Positions 44,051 to 55,425 of a stretch of DNA of 64,000 nt are shown in pieces (position 1 is the first letter of the stretch; each line of letters begins with the position of its first letter). The DNA comes from Parelaphostrongylus tenuis (taxonomy: Eukaryota; Nematoda; Chromadorea; Rhabditida; Metastrongylidae). The stretch lies in assembly GCA_019055375.1 (NCBI GenBank), contig JAHQIW010000865.1, forward strand, positions 1 through 64,000. Reading direction: 5' to 3'. Both the position numbers and the translations under genes were made by a program. The notes under the pieces are model-generated. The model made no database searches. It was given only the letters and a program-made list of their open reading frames with translations, and had not been told where the DNA came from.

Positions 44051-44324
44051 AGGAAGGGTCAACAAAGCACCATAAAAAGATCTCAACATTGAAATAAATC
44101 TACCCGCCAGTTGCTGTACGAGAGGTATTGTCAGTCAGTAAACTTGGAGGACTTTCTGGTTTTTAAAACATCACGGCAGATATTTTTGTAGAAAAAGCTG
44201 TGTGCACGTGGGGTTGCGTATCGTGAAATATTTAACGGAGCCATATTTCAGAGCGGGTAAGCTTACATGTTTCTCCTCCTCAAACTGTAATCATGATGAA
44301 ACGCTGAACTTACTATATTTCTAG

Positions 44325-44374
44325 TGGAGCTTATCGATTTAGATCGAATCGAAGTAAAAATGTCTCCAGTAACG
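44325..44374 (+). CDS. Candidate small exon, unknown
   Basis: A TATTTCTAG acceptor and an ACG|GTAAGC donor bound 50 nt that read ELIDLDRIEVKMSPVT after a split codon. Splice sites are good, but an exon this small could be chance. A further + strand exon candidate lies at 46469-46525, so the two may belong to one gene interrupted by SINE copies; this is inference. Confidence 0.35.
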
Positions 44375-44562
44375 GTAAGCCATTTCGGTTGCCTCTTCAG
44401 ATGTCAAATGAGAGTCTTCTTGTTAATTCATTTGCTTTTTTCAATATATATAAGACATTTTTGTTTCTTGAATATGACACTGGCTATCATTCCAAGCTTT
44501 GTGAAGGATATTTGGCAACAGTTTATATTATTTTTTAGTTTACATAACTCAACATCATATTT

Positions 44563-44815
44563 TTTCCTGCGTGGATCCCAGTACTTCCGGTATTCGATGC
44601 GTTTTCCTCGCACTCACCGTAAAAAGTTCTCCAATATTTTGCGTGTTGTTTCTAACACTTCTATAAATTTCATCTTCTTCATGAAAGCCGCAGAACACTG
44701 GTCGGGTAAATCTTCTTGTAATCTCAGAGGGAGCTCTAGTTGAAGCGTTCCGTTGTTCGCCATTGATTGATTGATTGCAGGGTACTGTTGGGGAGGGCAT
44801 TTGAGAAGCACCTTG
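44563..44815 (-). repeat. SINE family A, copy 8
   Basis: Reverse copy: GGATCCCAGTACTTCCGGTA, AGCCGCAGAACACTGGTCGG, TTGTAATCTCAGAGGGAGCT. About 60 bp of extra sequence sits between the 3' block and the central block, and the tRNA-like head is degraded. Confidence 0.65.
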
Positions 44816-45517
44816 CAACCTGATGGCTTACATCACTATCCACTCCACCACAACCATCCTCGTTTCTCTATGGCAACAGCAGCATGGTCAGATGAAGCTT
44901 TTCGTACTACTGCCTTTCCAATACTCATTCTGTAAATTGTATTTGCACCGCTTGCTCTCTTTTCGACACTTTCTAGATAGGCCGCGTGAGAGAATGTTTG
45001 GTACTTATATGTTAGACGGCGAAAAATGAAAGACCCATCCCTTTCGCTGGGGCAAGAATTCCTCGTAGAAGTGTCAGGAAACATTCAAAAGCTCAAATTT
45101 CTGGTTACAGCCATACATAGCCGTTTTCTGAAAAGATCCTTTTCTGTAAAATTCAAGATAACATTGTGAACACCCTTCGCACACATTCATTTTTCTCTCG
45201 CATTCAATCCGGAGGAAGCTTGAAAGCATGTGGCACAGAGAAAATTCTTTACCGCCCAAATCAATCGTTTTGAACCCTTGAGTTGTTGCGCCCAGTAAGG
45301 TGTAAAACACAAATCAGTTATTCCTCCTAGAGCGCTTTCGAAAGAGCATTCAAAAAACAACATTTTTTGCGTCATTCGACACTTGTACTATCGAGAGGGT
45401 ACTAGCAGTCTGAAGAAGGGGTTTTGTCCAGCTAAGTACAAGCGTTAAACAAAAATAAAACGTGGTCGTGTAAAAAATTAATTGTTTTGGTTTTTACAAC
45501 GTTATAAAAGCGTATTT

Positions 45518-45742
45518 TTAACATAAGCTATTTACTGTTGTACCTTGAGATTTGAGCTTCCGAATGATTGGTAACACTTCTTCGTAAAGTTCTTGTCCAG
45601 AGAAAATGATCGGTTTTTCATTCATCACCGTCTGGCAAATAAGTACCTGCTGTTTTTTAGACAATGCTTTCGTGATCTTATCCAATATTCTTTCTTGATA
45701 ATCAGGTGCGAGTTTGTCAATAATGGTGTTTTTCAGATACAA
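45518..45742 (-). CDS. Candidate exon, Lys/Ile-rich
   Basis: The minus-strand frame runs over 70 codons to a TAA, with good protein character (DKITKALSKKQQVLICQTVM, then EKPIIFSGQELYEEVLPII). An in-frame TAA lies just above the first codon. The first AG that could serve as acceptor is about 50 bases into the frame, so the true exon would be shorter. No family is recognised. Confidence 0.35.
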   Translation of the reverse strand: MYLKNTIIDKLAPDYQERILDKITKALSKKQQVLICQTVMNEKPIIFSGQELYEEVLPIIRKLKSQGTTVNSLC

Positions 45743-46468
45743 TTACAAAGCGAAATGATAATACACTGGCTGACGCTCCAGCGGTGCCTTTTTCAGAGTC
45801 TAGAAAGATGAAAACGGTTTGCAGTATACTTGGTCAGATATTTTCATAGAACCCCTAAAACTGAAAGACTCTTAATCGTTGAAAGAGAATTATGCAGTTT
45901 CCCGTTTGCAGGAGGATGACACAATCGGTTAAGGAGAAGTTAGCGCCTCAGGGTATTTGAGGCAAACCAATCACTTCTACCGTGCTGCTCAAATCCGCTT
46001 TTCTTCACTAGCGAATAGCTGTACTTTCTGAAAATAAAGAGCACGATAAACGGGACCTTATTTGACTCGACTTATTAAGTGGGTTCAACGCTTTTGTATT
46101 ACTTAATCCGAGAAGCTCACAGGGTTTTTCAACCACTGAAAGAGACTATTTTTCTTTTTATGTTTGGATGATCTTCCTTATGCTCTCTTCTTGTAAGCAC
46201 ACTGCTAGCTGCTCGAAGCATGATTTTCACAAGTGCGTGTTTTGTGTGTGATGGAGGAGGGCGATATTATGTTAATTAGTATATTCTTATTACTTGGTTT
46301 TCGCCATCACTTCTTGTTGTTGTAACGCTTTGGATCGGTCGAGCTGAACGTTTAGAAATAAAAATCAATTTGCTTTCGGTTTTTCAGAGTAAATTCTATG
46401 TACTATGTTGATTTAGCTACTTAAAGCACTTGCCCATCTGCTTTATTGTGGATAACGATTATTTACAG

Positions 46469-46525
46469 ATCTTAGCTAAACCAGCACCAGGAGAGTGGTT
46501 ATTGGGGCTCAAAGACTACAGCAAG
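46469..46525 (+). CDS. Candidate exon, PapGxW motif
   Basis: A TTATTTACAG acceptor and AAG|GTTTGT donor bound exactly 19 codons: ILAKPAPGEWLLGLKDYSK. The pattern P.PG.W.L.....YS resembles the beta-sandwich segment following VWA domains in extracellular nematode proteins of hemicentin type, where PG.W.[VL].[VIL] is typical. The reading frame remains open beyond the donor (VCGQSLSHSQLF). A single exon is not enough to name a gene. Confidence 0.4.
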
Positions 46526-46961
46526 GTTTGTGGCCAGTCGTTGTCCCACAGTCAACTCTTTATCATCACATTAAAAATTCTTTGCAACTTGTTTCCAGCG
46601 ATTAATCGGAAGACTGAAGAATAACTAAATGGTGAGTATTTTTAGGTCTTGAGAATTGCTTATTCTTACTTTTGATTTTTTTTACACCGTCCCTGATCAC
46701 ATCTACTGCTCTCAGCGCTTCTTGCACTGGTTTCTTTTGCCACATCCTTCACCCACGATTACCTCCAAATCTTTCTTTATATAACCTCGAGTGGACAAAT
46801 ATTGTCGTCTTTCTTATGGATGCAGAGTGCTGGCTGCCTGTGATATTTCTGGCAGTTCCATTGTAGCGGAAAAAGGATTCTACCTATACTGCAGAAATTA
46901 AGCCGTTTGCGAGTAGTTTAGCATCGGTTTTCTGAACCAGGGAGAATGGGACTCTTGTAGA

Positions 46962-47035
46962 GCCAGGTATGGGATCAAACAATCGCCATGATCTTTCTCG
47001 CGGCATCAATACCACTGAGCTATCCTTACACATGA
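46962..47035 (-). other. tRNA-like relic
   Basis: The minus strand GATAGCTCAGTGGTATTGAT resembles a D-arm with A box, and TGTTTGATCCCATACCTGGC a mutated B box. Acceptor and anticodon arms do not pair. Pseudo-tRNA or SINE head. Confidence 0.35.
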
Positions 47036-47227
47036 AGCTTTTTTCTTGCTGTCTTTTACTGGCACATTATTTCCGATTTGTCGTATTCTTCGCTTTTGTC
47101 CTTTTCTCTATTTAGAACTTCAACGAGGTTAGTAATTTCTTCTTTTTCTCAAAGCTTTGAACTTTCAAAAAAATTAAAAACTTTTTTCTTCTCTTTTATG
47201 TTGATAAGATATGCTGGACTGAGAACC

Positions 47228-47380
47228 TGTTTTTTAGTACGTTACGATTCCGGTAAGTGATAGCACACACCACCGGTTAAAGTGATATGCAAGCTTAACT
47301 CCCCTGTGAGGTCGTTTTTTTGCTCCCAACTCAGTGTTTTAAAGTAAGTACTTGTGATATCGCACCACCGCTGAAATAGT
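47228..47380 (+). repeat. SINE family C fragment
   Basis: GATATGCAAGCTTAACTCCC is a degraded B box region, and the tail CAGTGTTTTAAAGTAAGTAC...CGCACCACCGCTGAAA resembles the 3' end at 28.4 kb (CCACCGCTGAGAAGC). Strongly diverged. Confidence 0.3.
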
Positions 47381-47662
47381 AAAGCCAAGAAATTACATAA
47401 ACCATCAAATTGCGTCTTGAAAAAAAAACTTTGCCCTCTTTATTATTACTTTCGTCCTAGTTTCGCGTTTAGCGTTTCCCAAACTTTCTCTTATACATCA
47501 AGTAAGTCCATTCTATACTAGCAGTAAGAAAGAAATCAAACAGTTGAAGAACATTAGCTTGATTATAACACCCTTACCATGCATAATCACGATGGAATTC
47601 ATTGTGTATTGAAAATGATGTTTATTCACGCGGTCACTTCAGTGACGCTTCCAATGATCATT

Positions 47663-47805
47663 TTAGGGCGCATGAAGACCGCTCCATTCTCCAGATATGA
47701 TAGCGTTGCAAGTAGTACAACAGGATTTCTTAATATAGTCGAAGTTGCAGTAAAGAACTCCCATGTGTTCCAATGCTCTGCAGAAATTTATGTCATCCGT
47801 ACATG
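47663..47805 (-). CDS. Astacin copy 2, terminal ShK-type exon
   Basis: A TTTATTACAG acceptor precedes 47805; two split-codon bases plus 46 codons end at a TAA at 47663. The exon encodes a compact six-cysteine ShK/SXC-type domain: Cys residues at exon codons 1, 8, 19, 28, 29 and 32, including the C-C-T-T-C cluster and an Asp-rich start. In nematodes SXC domains commonly sit C-terminal to astacin catalytic domains. It lies on the same strand 0.8 kb downstream of the astacin C-terminal exon (48564-48650). That exon ends in phase 0, so one intermediate exon is needed. It could also belong to a separate ShK gene. Confidence 0.65.
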
Positions 47806-48563
47806 CTGTAATAAAGAACAGTGATTAAATGGCTACTAATTATTGCACTGCCATGATCTCGTTATAGAATAGTCTTTATTGAAATCGACGTGCGCACTTA
47901 AATTTTATTGTCTTTTGAACTCCGACCAAGAAAATTTTCATGACTTTTTCCAATTTCTCGTCTACTTAAATACGTGCCAAGCAGACAAATTGTAAGAATC
48001 AGTGATGCTCCGATAGACAATCTAGAAATAAGACTTCCAAAGCCAGTAGTATTTAGTGATGGCAAAAAATTATCTTAAAGCAGATCAGATTATGAACGGT
48101 CATCCTATGAACCACCAGAAGAAGTTCCTTGGGGGTCAGTGACTTTATGAATACGAAAATACTTTGGGCAGAGTTTCACTGCCTTTTGCTTAAGAGATGT
48201 TCAGGGACAGCTCGACGGTCTCGCTGTAGTCAAATCGTTGGGATAAGCTAACGGGGGTTTTTACTACTAACCAATACTTTCTCTTTCAAATGCTTGGTAT
48301 AATTATTTCAAAACTTCTCAAGAAGGTTTTGAGCAATGATTGAAATTTTTGATCAATTGTGACGTATCGTGTCATTAATAAATTCTCTTGAATTTGATCG
48401 ACTTATAATTGTTCGGTATTCAATATTTTTTGACTAATTAAATCCTCTACATGAAAAGACTATAATAAATTCTGCTACAATCACCTTTATTCAATGAAGG
48501 CTTAGGTTCGGACTTGGAATTAAGCCTCCATATAATTCCATTCACCTTATTTGGTCTTTTCAC

Positions 48564-48650
48564 CTTTCTTCTGCAGACATTGCATCCGAACATGTTGCAA
48601 ACCTTTTTGTAATCGTTTGGTGAGGGCTTAGTTCGCGTTCCAATCACATC
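48564..48650 (-). CDS. Astacin copy 2, catalytic-domain end
   Basis: A GGTTTTAG acceptor and AAAG|GTGAAA donor bound 29 open codons, phase 0 at both ends: DVIGTRTKPSPNDYKKV, then CNMFGCNVCRRK. This is the closing segment of an astacin domain (IGQR..PS..D..K.N..YGC). A second donor (AAATAAG|GTGAAT) 24 bases on is also usable. The homologous exon in copy 1 is frameshifted, so here the reading frame is maintained. About 3.2 kb separates it from the preceding exon. Confidence 0.75.
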
Positions 48651-49359
48651 CTAAAACCAGTCATTGAAATGTGACGGAAAATGCGACAACAAAAAAGAAC
48701 AAGTGAGCTAGCATCTCTGCACAGTGTATTTAGGATCCAGAGCTTCCATTGTTATTTTGCCTTTCTGAGCGAAACGCCGCCTTCGGATAGTGCATCAGTG
48801 AATTGTAGTCGTATGGAGTATTAAACGCTGTTGTCTTTCTTCGAGACAATAATTCGAACTGCGGTTCTCTACCTAAAAATCGGTTTCACCCATGTTATGA
48901 GTTGCAGTTGAACAGCAACGATGTGTCAAGGGAGTAGTGTAGCTATGGTACTAGTAACATTTAATAAAAAAAAAGGAGTTAGTAGGGTATAGTACACAGA
49001 TCAGAGGGTTGCCAGAGGAGCAGCGATTGGCACTAAGGCTTGCCATTCACTCCGTGTCCAAGGCAGGAGCCTCAGCCTTTGTCGTAGTCCATCACTTTAC
49101 CGTCGAAACAGAGACGATGGTTATGCTCTCTACACAGGAAGAAGTGAACAATGTTATGAGTTAATGATATGCAGTCAGCCAGACTATAATAAGTTCACGC
49201 GCCGAAACGCTTTAGAGAAAACAGGCTTCTTTTTTGAACGCTTCAATACTCTTCTTCGAAAGTGACTATATTACGAATGGCATCGAAAGTCGGACAATAG
49301 AAAATTATTAGTGTCACCCCTCTGCTTATAGCCCACACAGAACAAAGCACTTTCTGAAT

Positions 49360-49551
49360 GTGTTACAAGTGTTTGCACAAAGGAGAAAAATGAAAGGAAT
49401 CATTACACCTGGCACACCAGGCACAATAAGTGCTATAAATGGCTATGGAAGAACGGCCGGTAACGTCCGGTTAGAAAGAAGAGATAAGCCTCATAAAAAC
49501 AACGATGCTATGCCAAGCTTAGATGTAAAGTCAGAAACTACCCTTTCTTAA
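49360..49551 (+). CDS. Candidate ORF, unknown
   Basis: Open for over 60 codons with protein-like composition (KGIITPGTPGTISAINGYGR, then NVRLERRDKPHKNND) and a terminal TAA. It lies in the large astacin intron on the opposite strand. No acceptor is clearly defined; the ACAAG just before 49367 is possible. No family recognised. Confidence 0.25.
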   Translation: MLQVFAQRRKMKGIITPGTPGTISAINGYGRTAGNVRLERRDKPHKNNDAMPSLDVKSETTLS

Positions 49552-50011
49552 CAAACGAAATGAGTACAGTTAGTCAAATGGCAAAGACGGTTTTTTTGGA
49601 CAACTCTTCAAGAATTATAAAAGCTTCACTCAGCACATGACGTCGCCTATCAGTACAGAAGAGCTTGTATGGCCGTTTCTGTAAGACAGAAAATTGCGTA
49701 TTGTCTTTATGTTAGAGACGAACACCGTACGAGCTCAGGAGCAGAATTTTGTAGAACATACGGTGATATAAGAAAGAATACCTAAATGGATTCTCGAGGA
49801 ACTAAAAAAGCACTTTCTTATGTGCACATAAGTCAGAGAGGCACAACGATGACGGATTCGAGGTGGTAGTGCAGGTTTCAAAGAAAAAACTGAAATCATT
49901 GGTGAGAGCAACTCTTTAGTCATTCTGTATTGACTTCAATAATACAGGATTAAATAGAAGAGGAAAATGTCTAAACATCAAACCTCGTATGCCTTGTTCC
50001 AAAATCGCTTT

Positions 50012-50185
50012 CTATCCTAAGAAAGATTGATCTTTTGCAGTATGTGACGACGCAAAGGTGACCTCCCAAGTATTTGTGGGCGGTTTATTTTCTACATAAT
50101 AGTCGGATTTTGAATTGATTTTCCGTTGGTCTTCAATTGCATATACAAAACAATATTCAAATAACTGGATATTGTATGATTTTGC
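50012..50185 (-). CDS. Candidate terminal exon, unknown
   Basis: A TTTCCTCAG acceptor begins an open minus-strand frame to a TAG near 50012. The translation is polar and varied (SAKSYNIQLFEYCFVYAIED, then NSKSDYYVENKPPTNTWEV). The upstream overlapping frame (to 50388) uses a different register. It lies inside the astacin copy 2 intron on the same strand, so it might instead be a nested element fragment. Confidence 0.3.
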   Translation of the reverse strand, partial: AKSYNIQLFEYCFVYAIEDQRKINSKSDYYVENKPPTNTWEVTFASSHTAKDQSFLG

Positions 50186-50669
50186 ACTCCTAAGCTCTGA
50201 GGAAATTGAAGTCGCCGAAACGTGGGGCATCGTTTTGCACGTCTTAATCGCATAAATTCCTGGTTCATGAAAAAACCGGTGGTGCAGATGAACAACTTAC
50301 TCTCGATGGCCCTCCGATTATCGCGACAACCTCTTTTTTTTTGAGTGGTCACTGAATGTGAGAATAACAAGAATGAGTAATGTAACAAAATAGAAAAAAC
50401 AGCTTAGCTGCATTTGAGCCTTTCAAAGAAGATACCAACCAATTTACGGGCGCAAATCTCACGTTAGTCCTTTCGATTCGACAGTTCTCCCAGAGCTCTG
50501 TTGTGCAGCAGAGACGTAGGCTGATACTTCGGCCACGTCAAGACTTCTGCGAAAAACTTTTACAGCTCTTTAGCGACTTCTTCTGGGATCCAGTCGGCAC
50601 TCACAACTTCTAGCCAGATCGCACAATTCAGATTCCCAAACTTATCTCATATTTGTGAACCAGAAAAAA

Positions 50670-50815
50670 ATTAATCGATAGTGAAACACAGATATGCTGG
50701 ACATGTAGTTTTATGATATGATCCAACCACAAATGAGCGAAGAATGCTGTAGAGTGGATTACGTGTGAATTTACCCGTCTCCGAAAACTATCACCTGAAC
50801 GTTGGGCGGGTGTGT
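50670..50815 (+). pseudogene. LINE (RTE-type) 3' relic
   Basis: RYAGHVVL, stop, YDPTTNERRM... resembles the RYAGHVMR.DDNRW motif that follows the reverse transcriptase domain in RTE-type LINEs. The further expected PRD..RP.GRPP.RW block is unreadable. Short and damaged. Confidence 0.35.
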
Positions 50816-51789
50816 CCGTAAAAAGAAGGTATCAGATGTGCTTGCAGTTGCCGATGTTTCGCACGTCGCGGTGTGGAACTTGCACCAGGTGCCATGCTCT
50901 AATCAAATCACCGCCATGGACGATAACAGCAAGGAAAAGAAACGAATGGCGAATGTGCTAACGTCAGCACAGTTCTCGAAGACGGCCCATTCAAGTATCC
51001 ATGTAAATAAGACTACATTTGGTGCCTGTGTGTGCTGACGTTTGATTCTGACGTTTTTTTTTGAATTCTCTACCAAAGGACGGATCAAATGATCCAACTG
51101 AGAAAGGGCGTTGGGCCTTAAGTAATAATGGCCTATTCGTCTTTTGAAATAGCGTGTATGGATAGTTTGCAGCACAAATGTTGTTTGTTAGTAGGCTCAT
51201 GGACGGGCTTTCCGAACGCAACATAATTGCAAAAAGCCATTTTTGGACGATATAATTGGATCGGCAACATAAAAACATAAATTTGACAGGTAAGTACACT
51301 TCAACAGCTATGCAGATCGTATGGGTAGCTAGATAGCACCGTGCCTAGATAACGGACGAATTTTTTGTGGTAAACAGCGGTTAGATCATTTCGATGTGTG
51401 CAGGAACATAAGAACTAGCAACGTAGTTTCTAGGGAGCTCTGGAAATTAAGTTGCGGAGGCAAGTAGTGTAGCAGTGACCTCAGCAAGCCAGTGTGTCGT
51501 AACTTTTGCGAGGTTCACGGACCTTGGCATAATATCGACGAGCATTAAGAACTGCTTCACTGGCACGTGAATCGATGGGGATGACACGAAGATCTAGCAT
51601 CAGTCGCGAAGGACTCAAAGACAGATTCCAGATAAGTTTATCTGCTCTATCTAATCCTGGCCTGATTTTTCGATTTGTTCGCTATATGTTGACATAGATT
51701 CATGTTGTCCCTTACGCATCACCAAGAAAAAGGTTCTTCTCCTTCTATTGTGCTTATCTCTCTATAATTTGGCATTTAGGCTACCAACT

Positions 51790-51949
51790 TTATGTAGCAA
51801 AAGGAATAAGCACAAAGAGTATGAGTGGATCCCAACATACTCTACTCTCTACTTAGAGAATTGCTGAGTGAAAAATGCACTACACTCAATCATATATCAG
51901 GGAAGATCTTTCTTATAAGGATCACAACACCGAAAATGTTCTCGATTAC
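51790..51949 (-). pseudogene. Astacin copy 2, Met-turn exon, damaged
   Basis: After a CATTTCAG acceptor the exon starts with the last two bases of a Gly codon, exactly continuing the CCAG| end of the zinc-site exon: GNREHFRCCDPYKKDLP. Then a TGA appears where copy 1 has PYDY. In other registers the Met-turn block is still visible (SVVHFSLSNS). Small indels and stops therefore damage this exon. The 3' boundary is approximate. Unless a different exon is used, copy 2 cannot make a full catalytic domain. Confidence 0.55.
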
Positions 51950-52155
51950 CTGAAATGATAACCGAAAGTTCCTTTAAGACAAGAGTCATTAAAGTTTGAA
52001 ATTACGTACGCAGAACTAATAAAGGCGAATGACTCAGATGTTATTATAGAGCACAGGATCAACTCAATGAAATCATAAAAATAGAGAATTGATGAGTCGT
52101 TCAAACTCATGTCTGTAGAAAATTAATAATCATGTAAGTTGTCGATATAAGGAAC

Positions 52156-52291
52156 CTGGTAAAACGTTTTTCAGATGAATTTTAATGTAGTTGTCTCTGT
52201 CGTATCTATTATGCTCGTGCTCCAATCCAACAACGTGCAACAGCTCGTGATGGACGATTTGATCAACCATACATCTAAATGATTGTAAACT
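52156..52291 (-). CDS. Astacin copy 2, zinc-site exon, intact
   Basis: 136 nt, acceptor CTTGAAAG, donor CCAG|GTTCCT, phase 0 to phase 1. It reads SLQSFRCMVDQIVH followed by HELLHVVGLEHEHNRYDRD, the complete astacin zinc-binding signature, and YIKIHLKNVLP. The three His ligands, the catalytic Glu and the Arg-x-Asp-Arg-Asp end are all present, with no stop. Length and phases equal those of copy 1 (27162-27297), so the two genes arose by duplication. Product: part of a secreted zinc endopeptidase. Confidence 0.85.
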
Positions 52292-52849
52292 CTTTCAAGA
52301 GAAACCTGACGAAGAAAACTCAAGTCGATGGTAACGACAACATCTGTGATCTCTCTGGTTTTTTTCCATAATTCATGAAGTATACATAGGAGACAATTCA
52401 CACAGTGGTTGAATTACTTGTTTTATGCAGGAGTAAGTGGAAGAAGTAAAAGAAGCCTGACTGGGCTAGCGTATGGAAATATTAAAATGTTTACCGGATA
52501 TAATAAATTTTTTGGAGCAATAAAACCTTACAGAATATCGCATTCATTACAAGCAAAAGTAGTTAACCTCAGCCATAACAAGACCACTGCACACCTAGTC
52601 GCCACTTATCGAGGTCATCCACTTCTTAACGACGATCGACGATTAGTTAAACTTTCAGAGCCGTCTTTTTGTTGATCTGGACAATGATCTATAGGTAAAT
52701 GTCCTTTTCTTAAGCAGACATAGGGTTATTGTTATAAAATACACTCAACGATGGCTCATGTTTCAACATTTCGCACTATTTAGTACCACTTCGCCATTAT
52801 ACACCATCAAATTACTGAGAAAGATCAGACGGATGGAGTTTTCAAGAAT

Positions 52850-53036
52850 GTTTAAAGCCTTTTCAAGGTTGGTACGTTAGCGGCTTGCGTACACTTCGCC
52901 AGTACTGCTGCTTCATTTGAACAGACGCTTCACGCTGAACCCTACTTGAGCAAAATGGGGGCGTTATGGTGATAGAATATGATATTGTGCTATCACCATT
53001 TCTTCACTGTATGGATCATTGTTGGTAGTGAATATG
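52850..53036 (+). repeat. Repeat family D, copy 2
   Basis: GGTACGTTAGCGGCTTGCGT, CACGCTGAACCCTACTTGAG and the terminal perfect hairpin TGGTGATAG...CTATCACCA. A SINE B copy follows at its right end, and a third family D copy lies at 53.34 kb. Confidence 0.55.
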
Positions 53037-53278
53037 CAAGTGCATGTAGCGCAGTGGTTAGGTTGATGGTTCCATTTCGCGCTCATTGGCTCAGCAAGCT
53101 ATCCATCTCTGTGCCTGGGAGGACAATCAACACTGACTTAAATGCAGCGAGAGGCCACCACGAGTCATTCTAAAGGCCAGAGTATGCATTCAGTGATCTC
53201 AAACGAAGTTAAAATTGAAGACGAATGCATGGAGCCCTCAAGCTGATCAATGCCGTAAGCCCTTATCTTTTTCTTTTA
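53037..53278 (+). repeat. SINE family B, copy 4
   Basis: Head GCATGTAGCGCAGTGGTTAG, then CATTTCGCGCTCATTGGCTC, AGGCCAGAGTATGCATTCAG, and tail AAGACGAATGCATGGAGCCC...AATGCCGTAAGCCCTTATC. Same orientation as the other B copies. Confidence 0.7.
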
Positions 53279-53337
53279 GTGAATATATAGATATTCTTCC
53301 AATCGAAATTTTGAACCTTGCTATGAACATTTAATAT

Positions 53338-53515
53338 GGTCTTCGAAAATGTTCCCTGCCTTATCGGAGTTAGTACGTCAGTGGCTTGCGTATGTTTCGG
53401 CAATATCTCCCGTTTCATCAAAGCCACACATCCCGCACTCAATCCTACTTTATAGCAAGAATAGAAAGACGTAATCATGATAGCACGTGATATCGTGGTG
53501 CATATTACATAGCTG
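53338..53515 (+). repeat. Repeat family D, copy 3
   Basis: GTTAGTACGTCAGTGGCTTG, CACTCAATCCTACTTTATAG and GATAGCACGTGATATCGTGG repeat the order of copies 1 and 2. Its terminal hairpin is degraded. Confidence 0.5.
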
Positions 53516-55394
53516 TTATACTATGCTCAACGTTTATATCGAAGTTTTGAGAGAAAATCCATTGGAAGGATATAAGCAATAGAGTTCTACATTCGTAAGG
53601 ATGTGATTCGCTCATATAGGCAGGGAATCTGACGCATGGGACAAGACCATGCGTGATTGCTGAAACATCGACTAACAAATCAGCTGTCGATAAAAACGAG
53701 AACAATAACAAGTTTGGTTTTATGAACCCTTATCGAAAGTTTCCTTTTCACTATACTCAAAACATACGTAAATAAGTAATTGTTAAACAAAAACTTACGT
53801 GGCGCGATCACTCGCTTCAAGCCATAGTACATTTTTTCCTGGTTGACGACCCACAACTGTAGCACACCTGGAAGCAAACTGTTGAAAATTCTTATTTTAA
53901 GTGAGTCATAAGCTAGCAATATTTTCACCTAAATGGTTCTATGGAAAGGATATACAGGCCAGTAGTGGTACCCGCTATCTGCAAGCGAGCTTCATGCTCC
54001 TCCCCTCACGATTAGCGCAAGTAAACAAGACTAACAAGTTGCATGGTGACCTCCACGATTTCAAGACGAGCCGACCGGGCCAAAATTCTCCAACCACTTA
54101 CCAAAGGACAAATTCCGCAAGCACTGAAGAAAGCAATATATGGAGTGTTTTGAGATTATTATTCACAACTAATGATATTACAAATTCGAACGCAAGTGCT
54201 GAATCCAATAACACTGCCATGACGAATCATGTAAAAAATATTATTTTCGTCTCTTTTCACCTGGATTGTATTGGTTTGCTTGTAATAAGCAGGTTCAGAA
54301 TGCGCTAAATTTGTGCCTTATTACGATTTGACAAAATTGCTCGGTTTTTCATCATCGATAAAAGTCAGATAGGTTGCCTGTGTTTTTTTTTTGGAGAGTC
54401 CTGCTGTCATAATTTATGAACAACTCTATCCTATATATAACTAATTCTTTCAAATATTTCAAATTGAGCGTAGAGAGTTCAGGGGTTAAGACCCAAAACC
54501 AAAACAAGCTCTCCGCTCCGCCGTGGTTTTTCAAGCAGCAAATATACATGCTTACGAAAATTACAAAACAGAATTGATACACCTTAGGCTTTTGGTTCAA
54601 GGTGAATTCTTTTTATCTTTGCGATGATCAGTAAAGTCGACTACACAACACACTTCCAATAGCTTGATCGACGATAAACGATTTCTCTCTTCGTTATACC
54701 ACTTTCCAAGTCAGTAAATAATTTTAGTCGATGTTATGGCAGCCTGGATAGAATAGTCTCTTCCTTTCAAATCAAGAGTAGGTAGCAAAGCAATGCCAAG
54801 AAATGCCATCGTTTTGGTTACACTAGCGGTTATGGTGGCAAATCGCCCTCTAATTCGCGAGTACCACTGACTTGTTGTGATGTTAACGACCTGAGAATGG
54901 CTGACATCAAACTCGTTAGAAAAATATTAGCCACAGAAAAAAGTTTGACCTAATACCAGCGCACTGAGCCCCTGCGATATACACGTCAGGCAATGAAGCA
55001 ACCGGTGAAAGAAGATCAAATTTGAGTTGAGCAGGATGGCACTGAAAACGGAACCATCGAGCACTCCCAATGTACCTCATCAAGTAGGTCTCACAAGGTT
55101 CTAACCTCACTGCTCAAGCCGAGATCGCTCAAATTTGATGTAATCACTCTACGACCAAAAGCACTAGAGCGACATGCGGCAATCGAATGACATGATCCTT
55201 TTTAGCTGTAGAGAACTGCGTTTGTTTGGAGAAGAGATGGATTTTTCGCAGCTAACAACCGCTTCCATCTTCCTTTTTAGGAGGTCATGAACATCAGTTG
55301 TTACTTAATGACTTGTGCAATTGATGTTTGTGCATTATACAAGTTCCTCGAGAAGTCGGAATAGTCGCTCACACGAAAAGTTCGTTCACAATCT

Positions 55395-55425
55395 TGTTAT
55401 TATTATTATTATTGTTATTGGAAGC
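55395..55425 (+). repeat. (TTA/TTG)n microsatellite
   Basis: TTATTATTATTATTATTGTT, an interrupted trinucleotide repeat of about 28 bp. Confidence 0.7.

Noticed and set aside
44324..44743. 139-codon + strand frame
   Set aside because: The first 17 codons are a plausible small exon, but the rest is intron-like and then antisense SINE A copy 8.
53901..54308. 135-codon + strand frame
   Set aside because: Composition is compatible with chance in this base composition; no splice-bounded core, domain or homologue recognised.
54916..55110. Minus-strand frame after a TTTTCAG acceptor
   Set aside because: It looks protein-like for about 40 codons, but no donor, partner exon or family could be supported.
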